From assembly GCA_041658585.1 (NCBI GenBank), contig JBAZZX010000050.1, forward strand, positions 1-19,460: a DNA stretch of 19,460 nt. Direction: 5' to 3'. Positions within the stretch are counted from its first letter, which is position 1. The number at the start of each line of letters is the position of its first letter. A program made the translations under genes and the position numbers. The notes under the pieces are model-generated. The model worked only from the letters and a program-made list of their open reading frames with translations, was not told the DNA's origin and did no database searches. This DNA is from DYFC01 sp041658585. GTDB taxonomy: Bacteria > Nitrospirota > Thermodesulfovibrionia > Thermodesulfovibrionales > SM23-35. Shown piece by piece: positions 6,665 to 13,944 of the stretch.

Positions 6665-9171
6665 ATGTTTTTCCCCAAAATATCGGCGACGGATACCAAT
6701 GAAGGATCAGATAGATTCCTTTGTTCCAAATATGCCGCAAAATTCCCTAAATTTGATCCTCCCACGACAGCAAAAAGCTTGTAGAGTGAGGGGATAAATT
6801 CGTCTTTCTTATCTTCAATGTTTCCTGAAATGCCGAGGAATTCTCCAAAACTATCGACAAGATCCAAATATTGTTTCAGCAATAGATCGTTGCACTCTTT
6901 GCTTTCTAAAGTCAAAGTGTTCTTATCAGGAAGAATCTTTTCAAACAGGTCGTCCATGCTTTTTTCGCCATCAATGTTTTTCACCATGCTTTTGTCTTGC
7001 AGAAAAGTCTTCACCGTAGTAATAAGATCCTTTACCGGTTGTCCGCACTCTTCGCTGCCCACCGCAGTTTTGAGTGAATTAAGCTTCAAGTAGAAGGCAT
7101 AAATAGATGAAAGCATGTCCTTGGCAGAGAGCATACCGAAATGATCCCACCTGATTGATTCGGAGGTAAGGAGTTTTAAAATATGTTTTATATCCACAAA
7201 ACTTCTCCTGAAATAATAGGCGGGGTTCCTATTGTGAGAGTGTATGACCCCTATGGAGTGGAAAAAAGCTATCTTGTAGCCCCCTGAAACAAGTCTTAAT
7301 CCCAAGTCCAGATCCTCCGCGTAAGGGATTGGAGAGAACTTGAAGTCATCAAAAACTTTCTTTTTTACGCAAGAAAAGACATTGTCAAGCTGGGCCCCCC
7401 TCCTTCTTTCTTCCGGAGACATTTCTGCTAATTCTTGCGGCGACACGTTTGCGACATAGTCCCCTGAAAAATCCATGAGTTTGGTATAGTAATACCATAA
7501 CTGCCAGCAAGCAAATAAATCCGCATCACTTCTTGGGATCTGCTTCGCCGTCGCAGCGGCAATCTTCTTATCTTTTTCCATAACTTTTATCATTCCGTAG
7601 AAACATTCGTTACCTATCGGAAAAACATCTTGTGACATAAAAATAATATAGTCTCCGGTAGATTGTCCTGCTCCGGTATTCCTTACCGTACCATGGTTGA
7701 ATTCCTCAGGTTTTATCCTTACTACTTTGGCTCCGTATTGCTCGGCCAAAGAGACTGTATTATCTTCTGACCCGGAATCAACAATGACCGTTTCTATGTC
7801 TCTAATCCCCTGTTGTCCGCGTATCTTTTCCAACGTATTCTTAAACTCACCCCCTGCATCTTTCGTGGGAATGACTACCGATACTTTTCTGTCAATTATT
7901 TCAGAACGTTCCTGATTCAAGACTGGAAAGATAAGCTCTTCTTTCCTGACTCGCTTGCGCGAGCGCCTCTGTCTTATCTTTCCGATGACTTTTTCAAAAA
8001 CAACTCTATATCCCTTAGTTTGCATGGTCCAGAGCCCCTTGAGCATCAATTTGTAAGCTCTTTCCCTTCTCGTTCCCAAAGGGAAAATCTTCGCCTTTAC
8101 CTTTGTTCTATAGAGCTGCAGGAATCTCCACCCTGAGGAGTTCTCTATTTCATTTATATAAAGATTCTTTTCCCTTAATTCCTTCTCCAATGCCTCTTTA
8201 TCCCTCTTAATCTTTTCTCTGTTAACTTCTAATGCCGTCTTAGCTTCAAGGGCAATTCTCAACTCACTTTCTAATACCACCTTAGCCTTAAGTACATTTT
8301 CTACGTAAAGATTCTTGGCTCTTAAGTCTTCTTCTAACGCTGTTTTCGCAGATGCCAACGCATCTCTGTCCTTAGTAAGATTTTTTAACTGATCGATTTC
8401 TCTTTGCTTGACCGTAAAATACTGGTAGACCATTTCAGGCGTTCTCTTCTCATGATGCTTTGCTAAAACCTTTATAAAACTGTTTCTCGCTTCGGGTCGG
8501 TCAATAAATGCGATCTGATGAACAGTGCTCCATTGAATGTACTTCGTTGTTATTGCAGGCACATGGCAAAGGGGTTGTTTCTCGGACGCTCTGATAAAAA
8601 GGTCCCAATCTTCAAACATTTCAAGCGCTTCGTCAAAACCACCGATATCCTCTAAAACATCTTTTCTTATAAGACTGCAAATTAAGGTGATATAATTTTC
8701 AAAAAGCAGAACGGCATAGGAAAACTCTGATGATTTAAAAACTCCATTGTTCTGCTCGCTGATAATGTGCCCCCTGGAGTTGTAGCGTCTTTGTATGATT
8801 TCACTATCCGAATATGAGCACGAAAATCCAAGATTGTTCTCCAGAAACGAGACAAGATTAGCCACGTGCTCGGGATAAAATTCGTCGTCATCATCCAGAA
8901 ATCCTATATACTCCCCTTTCGCATTTTTAATTCCGACATTACCGGCATGGGACCTGCCCATATTCTTTTCGATCCCGATGTAATTGAGCGCCACATCGCC
9001 GAGGATACCTTTTAATTCTTTCGCATCAAGGTCACAGCCACCGTCATTCACAAGGACAACTTCTATCGGCCTATAAGTTTGACCGGCAATGCTCTGCAAT
9101 GCCTTTCTTAAGAGTTTCGGCCTGTCTTTTGTCCTGACGATTATGGATACTAAAGGATTGTTTCCCAACAT
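6661..9171 (-). CDS. Two-domain GT2 glycosyltransferase with coiled-coil linker
   Basis: A large protein joining two GT2 domains. I choose the ATG at 9169-9171 (836 residues) over a GTG 21 bases upstream. The paralogous fragment at 12184-12369 starts at the equivalent Met, and a TATAAT at 9199-9204 would leave the GTG leaderless. In GTG numbering, domain 1 (13-250) has VSIIVRTKDRP, VLVNDGGCD (46-54), FLDDDDEF (98-105) and FEDWDLF (193-199). A charged coiled coil spans about 262-350 and contains a repeated unit (LEEDLRAKNLYVENV and LEKELREKNLYINEI). Domain 2 (436-680) has VSVVIPTKDAGGEF, VDSGSEDNT (471-479), SQDVFP (520-525) and AEDLDLGLRL (625-634), resembling rhamnosyltransferases. A helical tail of about 160 residues follows. 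Two active sites suggest addition of two residues in turn, as in bifunctional glycan polymerases, but this is inference. Confidence 0.85.
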   Translation of the reverse strand: MLGNNPLVSIIVRTKDRPKLLRKALQSIAGQTYRPIEVVLVNDGGCDLDAKELKGILGDVALNYIGIEKNMGRSHAGNVGIKNAKGEYIGFLDDDDEFYPEHVANLVSFLENNLGFSCSYSDSEIIQRRYNSRGHIISEQNNGVFKSSEFSYAVLLFENYITLICSLIRKDVLEDIGGFDEALEMFEDWDLFIRASEKQPLCHVPAITTKYIQWSTVHQIAFIDRPEARNSFIKVLAKHHEKRTPEMVYQYFTVKQREIDQLKNLTKDRDALASAKTALEEDLRAKNLYVENVLKAKVVLESELRIALEAKTALEVNREKIKRDKEALEKELREKNLYINEIENSSGWRFLQLYRTKVKAKIFPLGTRRERAYKLMLKGLWTMQTKGYRVVFEKVIGKIRQRRSRKRVRKEELIFPVLNQERSEIIDRKVSVVIPTKDAGGEFKNTLEKIRGQQGIRDIETVIVDSGSEDNTVSLAEQYGAKVVRIKPEEFNHGTVRNTGAGQSTGDYIIFMSQDVFPIGNECFYGMIKVMEKDKKIAAATAKQIPRSDADLFACWQLWYYYTKLMDFSGDYVANVSPQELAEMSPEERRRGAQLDNVFSCVKKKVFDDFKFSPIPYAEDLDLGLRLVSGGYKIAFFHSIGVIHSHNRNPAYYFRRSFVDIKHILKLLTSESIRWDHFGMLSAKDMLSSIYAFYLKLNSLKTAVGSEECGQPVKDLITTVKTFLQDKSMVKNIDGEKSMDDLFEKILPDKNTLTLESKECNDLLLKQYLDLVDSFGEFLGISGNIEDKKDEFIPSLYKLFAVVGGSNLGNFAAYLEQRNLSDPSLVSVADILGKNI

Positions 9172-9189
9172 TTTATTAAAGATTTTTTG

Positions 9190-9204
9190 CACCCTTCAAT
9201 TATA
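9190..9204 (-). promoter_or_regulatory. Candidate -10 box before the two-domain glycosyltransferase
   Basis: TATAAT on the minus strand at 9199-9204, about 28 bases before the preferred ATG (9171). The -35 region is poor. It would place the transcript start near 9192, which argues against use of the GTG at 9190-9192. Confidence 0.35.
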
Positions 9205-9565
9205 TTGTTTATATTACTTAAAGATATGCGTTGTTTTAAGTGTGTTCGAAAAAAGATTACAATATCCGGTCTTCATTAATCTATTGGTTAGGATTTTTCA
9301 TAGGGATAAAAACACTACAATATCTTCCTCCACGGCTTTTTGATCACTTTTTTGCAATCACTGATGAACTCCTGCGTAATTACGTCAAGGATGTTTTCTT
9401 CAGAAAAAAGATACGGCATCACATCAGATTGCCTTAAACGAAAAGGAGATATACGGAAAACAGGAGGCGCTTTCAACGAATGAATGAACGGCCTTTCTGA
9501 CAATCTCCTCCCATCATCTCACAATAGCCGGTTCAGCGCAGAGCGCTCACGACAACGAGGGGATG
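9205..9565. other. Gap between secretin end and glycosyltransferase start
   Basis: This 361-base gap lies downstream of the leftward secretin and upstream of the leftward glycosyltransferase. It holds one doubtful small frame (9315-9503, described separately), a short GC hairpin at 9535-9547 (AGCGC-AGA-GCGCT) without a T-run, and otherwise AT-rich non-coding sequence. I see no clear intrinsic terminator for the secretin gene. Confidence 0.5.
9315..9503 (-). CDS. Doubtful 62-aa ORF downstream of the secretin
   Basis: Leftward frame with a TTG start at 9501-9503 preceded by GGGAGGAG at a spacing that is rather short (about three bases). The product starts MSERPFIHSLKAPPVFRISP and ends in a basic KKVIKKPWRKIL. 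No signal peptide or domain is recognised. It lies 62 bases after the secretin stop in the same direction and could be co-transcribed. It may equally be a gene remnant or chance. Confidence 0.25.
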   Translation of the reverse strand: MSERPFIHSLKAPPVFRISPFRLRQSDVMPYLFSEENILDVITQEFISDCKKVIKKPWRKIL

Positions 9566-11575
9566 CTATTTATTCGTGTTGTCTTTATTATTGTCGTCCT
9601 GCTTCCTCTGGCTTTTTTCCTTTATGAACTCGTCTATCTCTTTGTCCTTTGTGGTACCTTTATATCTGTCGATATAATCTGTTGTCACATCCCCGGCTTC
9701 CTTCTGATTCTTAATAACATGAGGCGTGAGAAGGATTATGAGCTCTGTTCTCGCAGTGATTTTCTCTGTATAAGAAAAAAGATTGCCGATAAGAGGGATT
9801 TGACTGAGAAAGGGGATACCGGTTTTTGTCTTCGTGTTATCTTCTCTTATAAGACCTCCGATAACGATCGTCTCGCCGTCCTGTACAACCAGAGTTGTAG
9901 TCGTCTCCGTCTTATCTATTGCCGAATACTTCTGGCCAGCAATGTCGGTGGTGGTAGTAGACACGTCGGATAGCTCTTGACTTAACTCGAGTGAAACTAG
10001 ACCACTGTCATTGATCTGCGGCTTCACTTTAAGTATAATTCCTATATCTTTGTATTGGACCGTCGAGGTGATAGGAGTATTTTCCGTGGTCCCGCTTGTA
10101 GGAATATAAGTAGTTGCAGATGTGGCAAGTGGAATCTGTCTACCAACTTGGATTCTGGCTTCCCTATTATCCACCACAAGAATGTGAGGGGCTGCAAGAA
10201 CCTTGCCTTGATTATTTGACAAGGCTGCTGCCAATTTGGCTCTTACAATGCCCTTGGGATCGGTAGCAACAAAGGTAAAACCATCTCCGGAACTATTTGT
10301 TAAGTTCGTACCCGTCGGTGTACTTGTGGCACTACCGCTGAGATTAATATTTTTTGTGAAAGGGTTCATGTTTGTTATATTGAAATCTGTATTCAACTGC
10401 CATGAGATTCCAAAGCTGAGGTTGTTGTCGAGTGTCACCTTGGCGATAAGCCCCTCGATCACCACCTGTCTCGGCATGATATCTAACCTCTTTATGGTGT
10501 CCTCGATAAACTTATAATCAGTGGGAGTTGCGAGAACTATTAACGAATTGGTTATCTCATCGGCGAAGATTTTGGTTTCCGGGGAGACAAAGCCTCCGCC
10601 GCCTGAAACAGTAGCTACAGCGCCCGTCCGTGGCTGAGATGAAGGCTGCGAAGTCGTCTGGGCCGAAGCTGTCGGAGCTGTCGGAGTTTTGGGCGGGACC
10701 GGTGCAGGCGCAGTCGTACGCGACGGGGCTGCGGCGCCGCCTCCACCCCCCGAAAGAATTGACTGCATCAGCGAAGCGATATGCTCTGCCTTGCTGTTCT
10801 GCAAGGGATAAACAAAGATCTTGGGTCTTGCCGCTGCGAAAATGCTGTCGAACGTCACAATCCACTGCTTTATATATTCTAATTGCTCCATAGAGGATGC
10901 TATGACGATGAGGGCGTTCAGACGATCTATTGGCATAATTCTGACCGTGCCCCCTTTCAGATGAAGCCCCAGTGCATTCTCGATGTCCGGCATAGATTCC
11001 TTGATGTTCAGATTTTTGAAAGTGAACATCTCTATGGCAACCTTATCCGGAGACTTCCCTATCTGGGAATAAACTAATTCTTTCGGGACATCTGTTAATG
11101 GAATTATCCTGTAGAGTCCGCCTTCCTCCACAAATCCGATGCCGTTAAGCCTGAAGATAATCTCCATAACGGTCAGGACTTCGTTTTTTGGAATAGGGGT
11201 AACCGTCCTGAAATTCACCCTGCCTTTCACCTGAGGATCGATTATGTAATTAACCTTGAGGACGTCTGCAAAGATCGTCTGCACCACCTCGAATATGTCC
11301 GCATCGTCAAAAAAGAAACTTACGGTAGGAGACGCCTTTTGAGGCTGTGCGGGTTTCTCCGGCATAGCCGGCTGTTGTTGAGGCTCAACCGGGGCCTGTT
11401 GTCCTTCCTTAGGTATCGGCGCCCCGGCTTCCGGCAGGTTAGTCGCCGGAGCCTTTGTCTCAGCTTCGGCCTGCGGGACTTTTTCATCCCCTGCGACCTG
11501 CGCAAAAGACGGCGGAACAATATACAAAGAAAGTATCAGACTGATGAGAGTAAGGGAATACGCCCTATAATTCAA
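9566..11575 (-). CDS. gspD: Secretin, type II secretion GspD-like outer-membrane channel
   Basis: A 669-residue outer-membrane secretin that forms a multimeric gated ring exporting folded proteins or pilus-like fibres. A Sec signal peptide with cleavage near PPSFA-Q (21-26) is followed by a Pro/Gln/Glu-rich segment to about residue 83. An N0-like domain with FDDADIFEVVQTI (89-101) and a second part ending GLYRIIPL (153-160) follow, then N1-type modules (about 177-245 and 250-370). The latter is interrupted by a Gly/Ala/Pro/Thr-rich insert (275-328). The secretin barrel (370-620) includes VLAAPHILVVDNREARIQVG (459-478) and VIGGLIREDNTKTKTGIPFL through the terminal LLTPHVI (571-621). No AMIN domain is visible, so GspD is likelier than PilQ. 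The start is TTG at 11573-11575, fixed by a perfect AGGAGG (11581-11586). No other secretion gene is in the window. Confidence 0.87.
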   Translation of the reverse strand: MNYRAYSLTLISLILSLYIVPPSFAQVAGDEKVPQAEAETKAPATNLPEAGAPIPKEGQQAPVEPQQQPAMPEKPAQPQKASPTVSFFFDDADIFEVVQTIFADVLKVNYIIDPQVKGRVNFRTVTPIPKNEVLTVMEIIFRLNGIGFVEEGGLYRIIPLTDVPKELVYSQIGKSPDKVAIEMFTFKNLNIKESMPDIENALGLHLKGGTVRIMPIDRLNALIVIASSMEQLEYIKQWIVTFDSIFAAARPKIFVYPLQNSKAEHIASLMQSILSGGGGGAAAPSRTTAPAPVPPKTPTAPTASAQTTSQPSSQPRTGAVATVSGGGGFVSPETKIFADEITNSLIVLATPTDYKFIEDTIKRLDIMPRQVVIEGLIAKVTLDNNLSFGISWQLNTDFNITNMNPFTKNINLSGSATSTPTGTNLTNSSGDGFTFVATDPKGIVRAKLAAALSNNQGKVLAAPHILVVDNREARIQVGRQIPLATSATTYIPTSGTTENTPITSTVQYKDIGIILKVKPQINDSGLVSLELSQELSDVSTTTTDIAGQKYSAIDKTETTTTLVVQDGETIVIGGLIREDNTKTKTGIPFLSQIPLIGNLFSYTEKITARTELIILLTPHVIKNQKEAGDVTTDYIDRYKGTTKDKEIDEFIKEKSQRKQDDNNKDNTNK

Positions 11576-11580
11576 AAACG

Positions 11581-11607
11581 CCTCCTAAGACATTTCCTTA
11601 TATTATA
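11581..11607 (-). promoter_or_regulatory. Promoter -10 and Shine-Dalgarno that set the secretin TTG start
   Basis: On the minus strand, TATAAT at 11602-11607 is followed by AGGAGG at 11581-11586, five bases before TTG at 11573-11575. No ATG is similarly placed, and the encoded signal peptide begins right after this codon. A -35 close to consensus is not seen. Confidence 0.6.
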
Positions 11608-11735
11608 CTGCAAGTAATAATAATTTATTACCATTTTTATTATCAAGATTGACCCCGTTTTTCTCTGCTATTTTCTCCCGGCCCGAGAAATACTTCTGAA
11701 CCGGCTTGTCTACTCGCTTACCGCAGAAAAAATAA

Positions 11736-12005
11736 TTATAACAAATGCAATGAAGATATTACGTTTTCAAATTCCAGCGCAATAGTATCCCACAGATACC
11801 GTTGCGCGTATCTGCGGCCATGGAGTCCCAGATCGTGTCTCATATCATCATGTTGAAGGAGCATCTCAAGTTTTTTACGCAACCCATCGGCAAATCCTGA
11901 CGGGAAACTGACGCCAAATCCATTTTTTTCAACGAATTGCAATTCGGGGATATCGCTATTGTAGAATACATTATCTTTACTTGAGAGTACCGAGTTCCCG
12001 ATCAT
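11736..12005 (-). pseudogene. C-terminal fragment of a GT4 glycosyltransferase
   Basis: An 89-codon leftward frame. From about residue 20 it reads like the end of a GT4 enzyme: SDIPELQFVEKNGFGVSFPS, then LRKKLEMLLQHDDMRHDLGL and GRRYAQRYLWDTIALEFENV. This corresponds to the donor-binding E-containing loop and the final helices (the usual GR-x-x-V/A-x-x-x-x-S/L-W-D tail). The E-x7-E segment and the whole N-terminal domain, roughly 300 residues, are missing. The apparent ATG (12003-12005) overlaps the TGA of the next fragment and lacks a Shine-Dalgarno, so it is probably incidental. It is not a copy of the GT4 gene at 5438-6664. Confidence 0.7.
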
Positions 12006-12157
12006 TTTAACAGATTGCGGTTAGCCAGGTGCATTTTGATTTTTGAGTGTTCGATAGAGAGATCGATCCACTTTTCAACGAGAGCTTTGAATTTTTTGTA
12101 AGTATCGACCTGCTTTTTCAGATCATCAACATGGGGAGCCCTGACATACTCGGTCTT
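12002..12157 (-). pseudogene. Fragment resembling a DUF6788-type small protein C-terminus
   Basis: A 51-codon open frame with no start codon of its own, ending in TGA at 12002-12004. It reads KTEYVRAPHVDDLKKQVDTY, then KKFKALVEKWIDLSIEHSKI. The pattern of a K-T-x-Y-V stretch followed by an amphipathic helix K-K-Q-V-x-x-Y-K-K-F-K-x-L resembles the C-terminal half of DUF6788 proteins, small proteins often found near transposable elements. The match is from memory and not certain. The frame is closed by a TAG at 12158-12160 and is out of frame with the GT2 fragment beyond it. Confidence 0.4.
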
Positions 12158-12183
12158 CTATGTAGGTTTGAAAAAGAAAATGC

Positions 12184-12369
12184 GTTTAAAGCAACGTCTT
12201 TAAGGATGCCCGTCAGTTCATTAATATTCAGATCGCAGCCTCCGTCATTGACAAGGACTACCTCCATGGGCCTGTAGGTCTGCTCAGCAATACTCTGCAA
12301 TGCCCTTTTTAATAGCTTTGGCCTGTCCTTTGTTCTCACGACAATAGAGACTAACGGATTATTGCTCAT
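12184..12369 (-). pseudogene. N-terminal fragment of a GT2 gene, paralogue of the 6661-9171 protein
   Basis: The frame starts at ATG 12367-12369 and for 62 codons matches the N-terminus of the two-domain glycosyltransferase. Both have NNPLVSI at the start, VRTKDRPKLL, QTYRP and EVVLVNDGGCDL, and about 50 of 60 aligned residues are identical. After DVALN (12184) the similarity stops abruptly; the frame continues with 21 unrelated codons to a stop at 12118. The DxD box and the rest of the catalytic domain are gone. It is therefore a truncated duplicate, and the break is a recombination or deletion junction with the DUF6788-like fragment. It is transcribed away from gatA. Confidence 0.8.
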
Positions 12370-12416
12370 TTTATCACTTTTTCAGTCTTCAATCGGCACG
12401 TCGGCAAAAATACACT

Positions 12417-12445
12417 TTGACGCTTGGTATGCACTATAATATACA
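12417..12445 (+). promoter_or_regulatory. Candidate sigma-70 promoter of gatAB
   Basis: TTGACG at 12417-12422 (five of six to the -35 consensus) and TATACA at 12440-12445 are 17 bases apart. A perfect TATAAT at 12435-12440 overlaps but would leave only a 12-base spacer from TTGACG. Transcription would start about 25 bases before the gatA ATG. Confidence 0.55.
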
Positions 12446-12477
12446 GTATCGAAAATAACCTTTCAAGGAAGGACTTT

Positions 12478-13944
12478 ATGTCATCTTTGCATACGCTTAC
12501 GATTTCAGAGGCACAAAAGCTGTTGCGCGGGAAGGAAATAACCGCCGGGGAGCTTGCCGAATCGGTCTTTCAGAGGGTGAACGCCGTTGAAGAGAAGGTA
12601 AAGGCGTTTATCACGCTGACAAAGGAAACGGCCCTCTTAATGGCCGATGAAGCGCAGAAAATTATCCATGTTCAGGGAGAAAGCGGCGCGCCTTCTTTCC
12701 TCGGCATACCCTTGGCTGTCAAGGACAATATGTGCACAAAAGGCGTCCCTACCACTTGTGCATCGAAAATACTCCGAAACTTTGTGCCTCCCTATGAAAG
12801 CACGGCAACGTCGCGACTGAAAAAAGACGGGTATGTTCTCGTCGGCAAGACAAATTTGGATGAATTCGCCATGGGCTCGTCTACGGAGAATTCGGGTTTC
12901 CATACGACAAGGAACCCCTGGGACCTCACAAGGATACCGGGTGGCTCAAGCGGCGGTTCGGCAGCGGCAGTTTGCGCCGATGAATGTATCGCCGCGCTCG
13001 GTTCCGACACCGGGGGTTCGGTGCGGCAGCCTGCCGCTTTATGCGGAGTTGTAGGATTGAAACCGACCTACGGGAGGGTTTCGAGGTATGGTCTCGTCGC
13101 ATATGCCTCATCTCTCGACCAGATCGGACCCATCACCAAGGATGTAAGAGATTCCGCAATCCTGCTGAACGTTATCGCAGGACATGATCCCGCTGATTCT
13201 ACCTCGGTGCCTGTTCCCGTGCCTGACTTTACAAAAGTTTTGGGGCGCGATATAAAAGGCATGAAACTCGGCATACCTAAGGAATATTTCATTGAGGGTA
13301 TGGATAAAGAAGTGGAACATTCCGTAAAGAAGGCGATTGCAACCCTTGAATCCCTCGGCGCCATCCCGGTTGAGGTGTCGCTGCCCCATACCGGATATGC
13401 CGTTGCAACGTATTATGTCCTTGCGACTTCCGAGGCGTCATCCAACCTTGCCCGGTATGACGGCGTAAAATACGGCCTTAGGGCCGGAGGGAAAGACCTC
13501 ATGGACATGTATATGTCCACAAGGGCACAAGGTTTCGGCGCCGAGATAAAAAGAAGGATAATGCTCGGCACATATGCGCTGTCCTCCGGTTATTACGAAG
13601 CCTATTACAAAAAGGCCCGGCAGGTCAGGACGCTGATAAAGAAGGATTTTGAAAACGCCTTTCAGACCGTTGATATCATCGTAACGCCGACCTCTCCTAC
13701 CGCTGCTTTTAAGGTTGGAGAAAAAGCATCCGATCCTTTGCAGATGTATTTGTCCGATATCTTTACTATCTCCATGAACCTGGCGGGCGTGCCGGCGATT
13801 TCCGTTCCCTGCGGTTTTACTTCAGAGGGCCTGCCGGTGGGCCTACAGTTCATCGGAAAGCATTTTGATGAAGAATCCGTTTTAAAAGCCTCCTATGCTT
13901 ACGAGCAGGCAACGGACTGGCGCAAAAGGAGGCCGGCGCTATGA
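12478..13944 (+). CDS. gatA: Aspartyl/glutamyl-tRNA(Asn/Gln) amidotransferase subunit A
   Basis: Amidase-signature subunit of the GatCAB complex. It hydrolyses glutamine to supply ammonia for converting Glu-tRNA(Gln), and often Asp-tRNA(Asn), to the amidated form. I choose the ATG at 12478 (488 residues) because AAGGAAGG sits just upstream; the open frame extends 18 codons further but overlaps the promoter. In this numbering the Ser-cisSer-Lys triad is K82 (in PLAVKDN), S157 (GGSSGGS) and S181 (SDTGGSVRQPA), the same spacing as known GatA proteins, followed by GLKPTYGRVSRYGL. Length and motifs are fully typical. Its stop overlaps gatB by four bases (ATGA). No gatC is adjacent, so that subunit must be encoded elsewhere. 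Confidence 0.97.
   Translation: MSSLHTLTISEAQKLLRGKEITAGELAESVFQRVNAVEEKVKAFITLTKETALLMADEAQKIIHVQGESGAPSFLGIPLAVKDNMCTKGVPTTCASKILRNFVPPYESTATSRLKKDGYVLVGKTNLDEFAMGSSTENSGFHTTRNPWDLTRIPGGSSGGSAAAVCADECIAALGSDTGGSVRQPAALCGVVGLKPTYGRVSRYGLVAYASSLDQIGPITKDVRDSAILLNVIAGHDPADSTSVPVPVPDFTKVLGRDIKGMKLGIPKEYFIEGMDKEVEHSVKKAIATLESLGAIPVEVSLPHTGYAVATYYVLATSEASSNLARYDGVKYGLRAGGKDLMDMYMSTRAQGFGAEIKRRIMLGTYALSSGYYEAYYKKARQVRTLIKKDFENAFQTVDIIVTPTSPTAAFKVGEKASDPLQMYLSDIFTISMNLAGVPAISVPCGFTSEGLPVGLQFIGKHFDEESVLKASYAYEQATDWRKRRPAL

Noticed and set aside
9172..9192. GTG start for the two-domain glycosyltransferase
   Set aside because: No Shine-Dalgarno, it coincides with the predicted transcript start, and the paralogous fragment begins at the Met aligned with 9171.
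9535..9547. Hairpin AGCGC/GCGCT as secretin terminator
   Set aside because: Stem of five with a three-base loop and no T-run.
9563..9973. 136-codon + strand frame over the secretin 3' end
   Set aside because: Antisense to the conserved secretin C-terminus; no start signals.
12424..12477. Upstream extension of gatA by 18 codons
   Set aside because: It overlaps the likely -10 region, starts with TTG without a ribosome site, and adds residues not typical of GatA; the ATG at 12478 follows AAGGAAGG.
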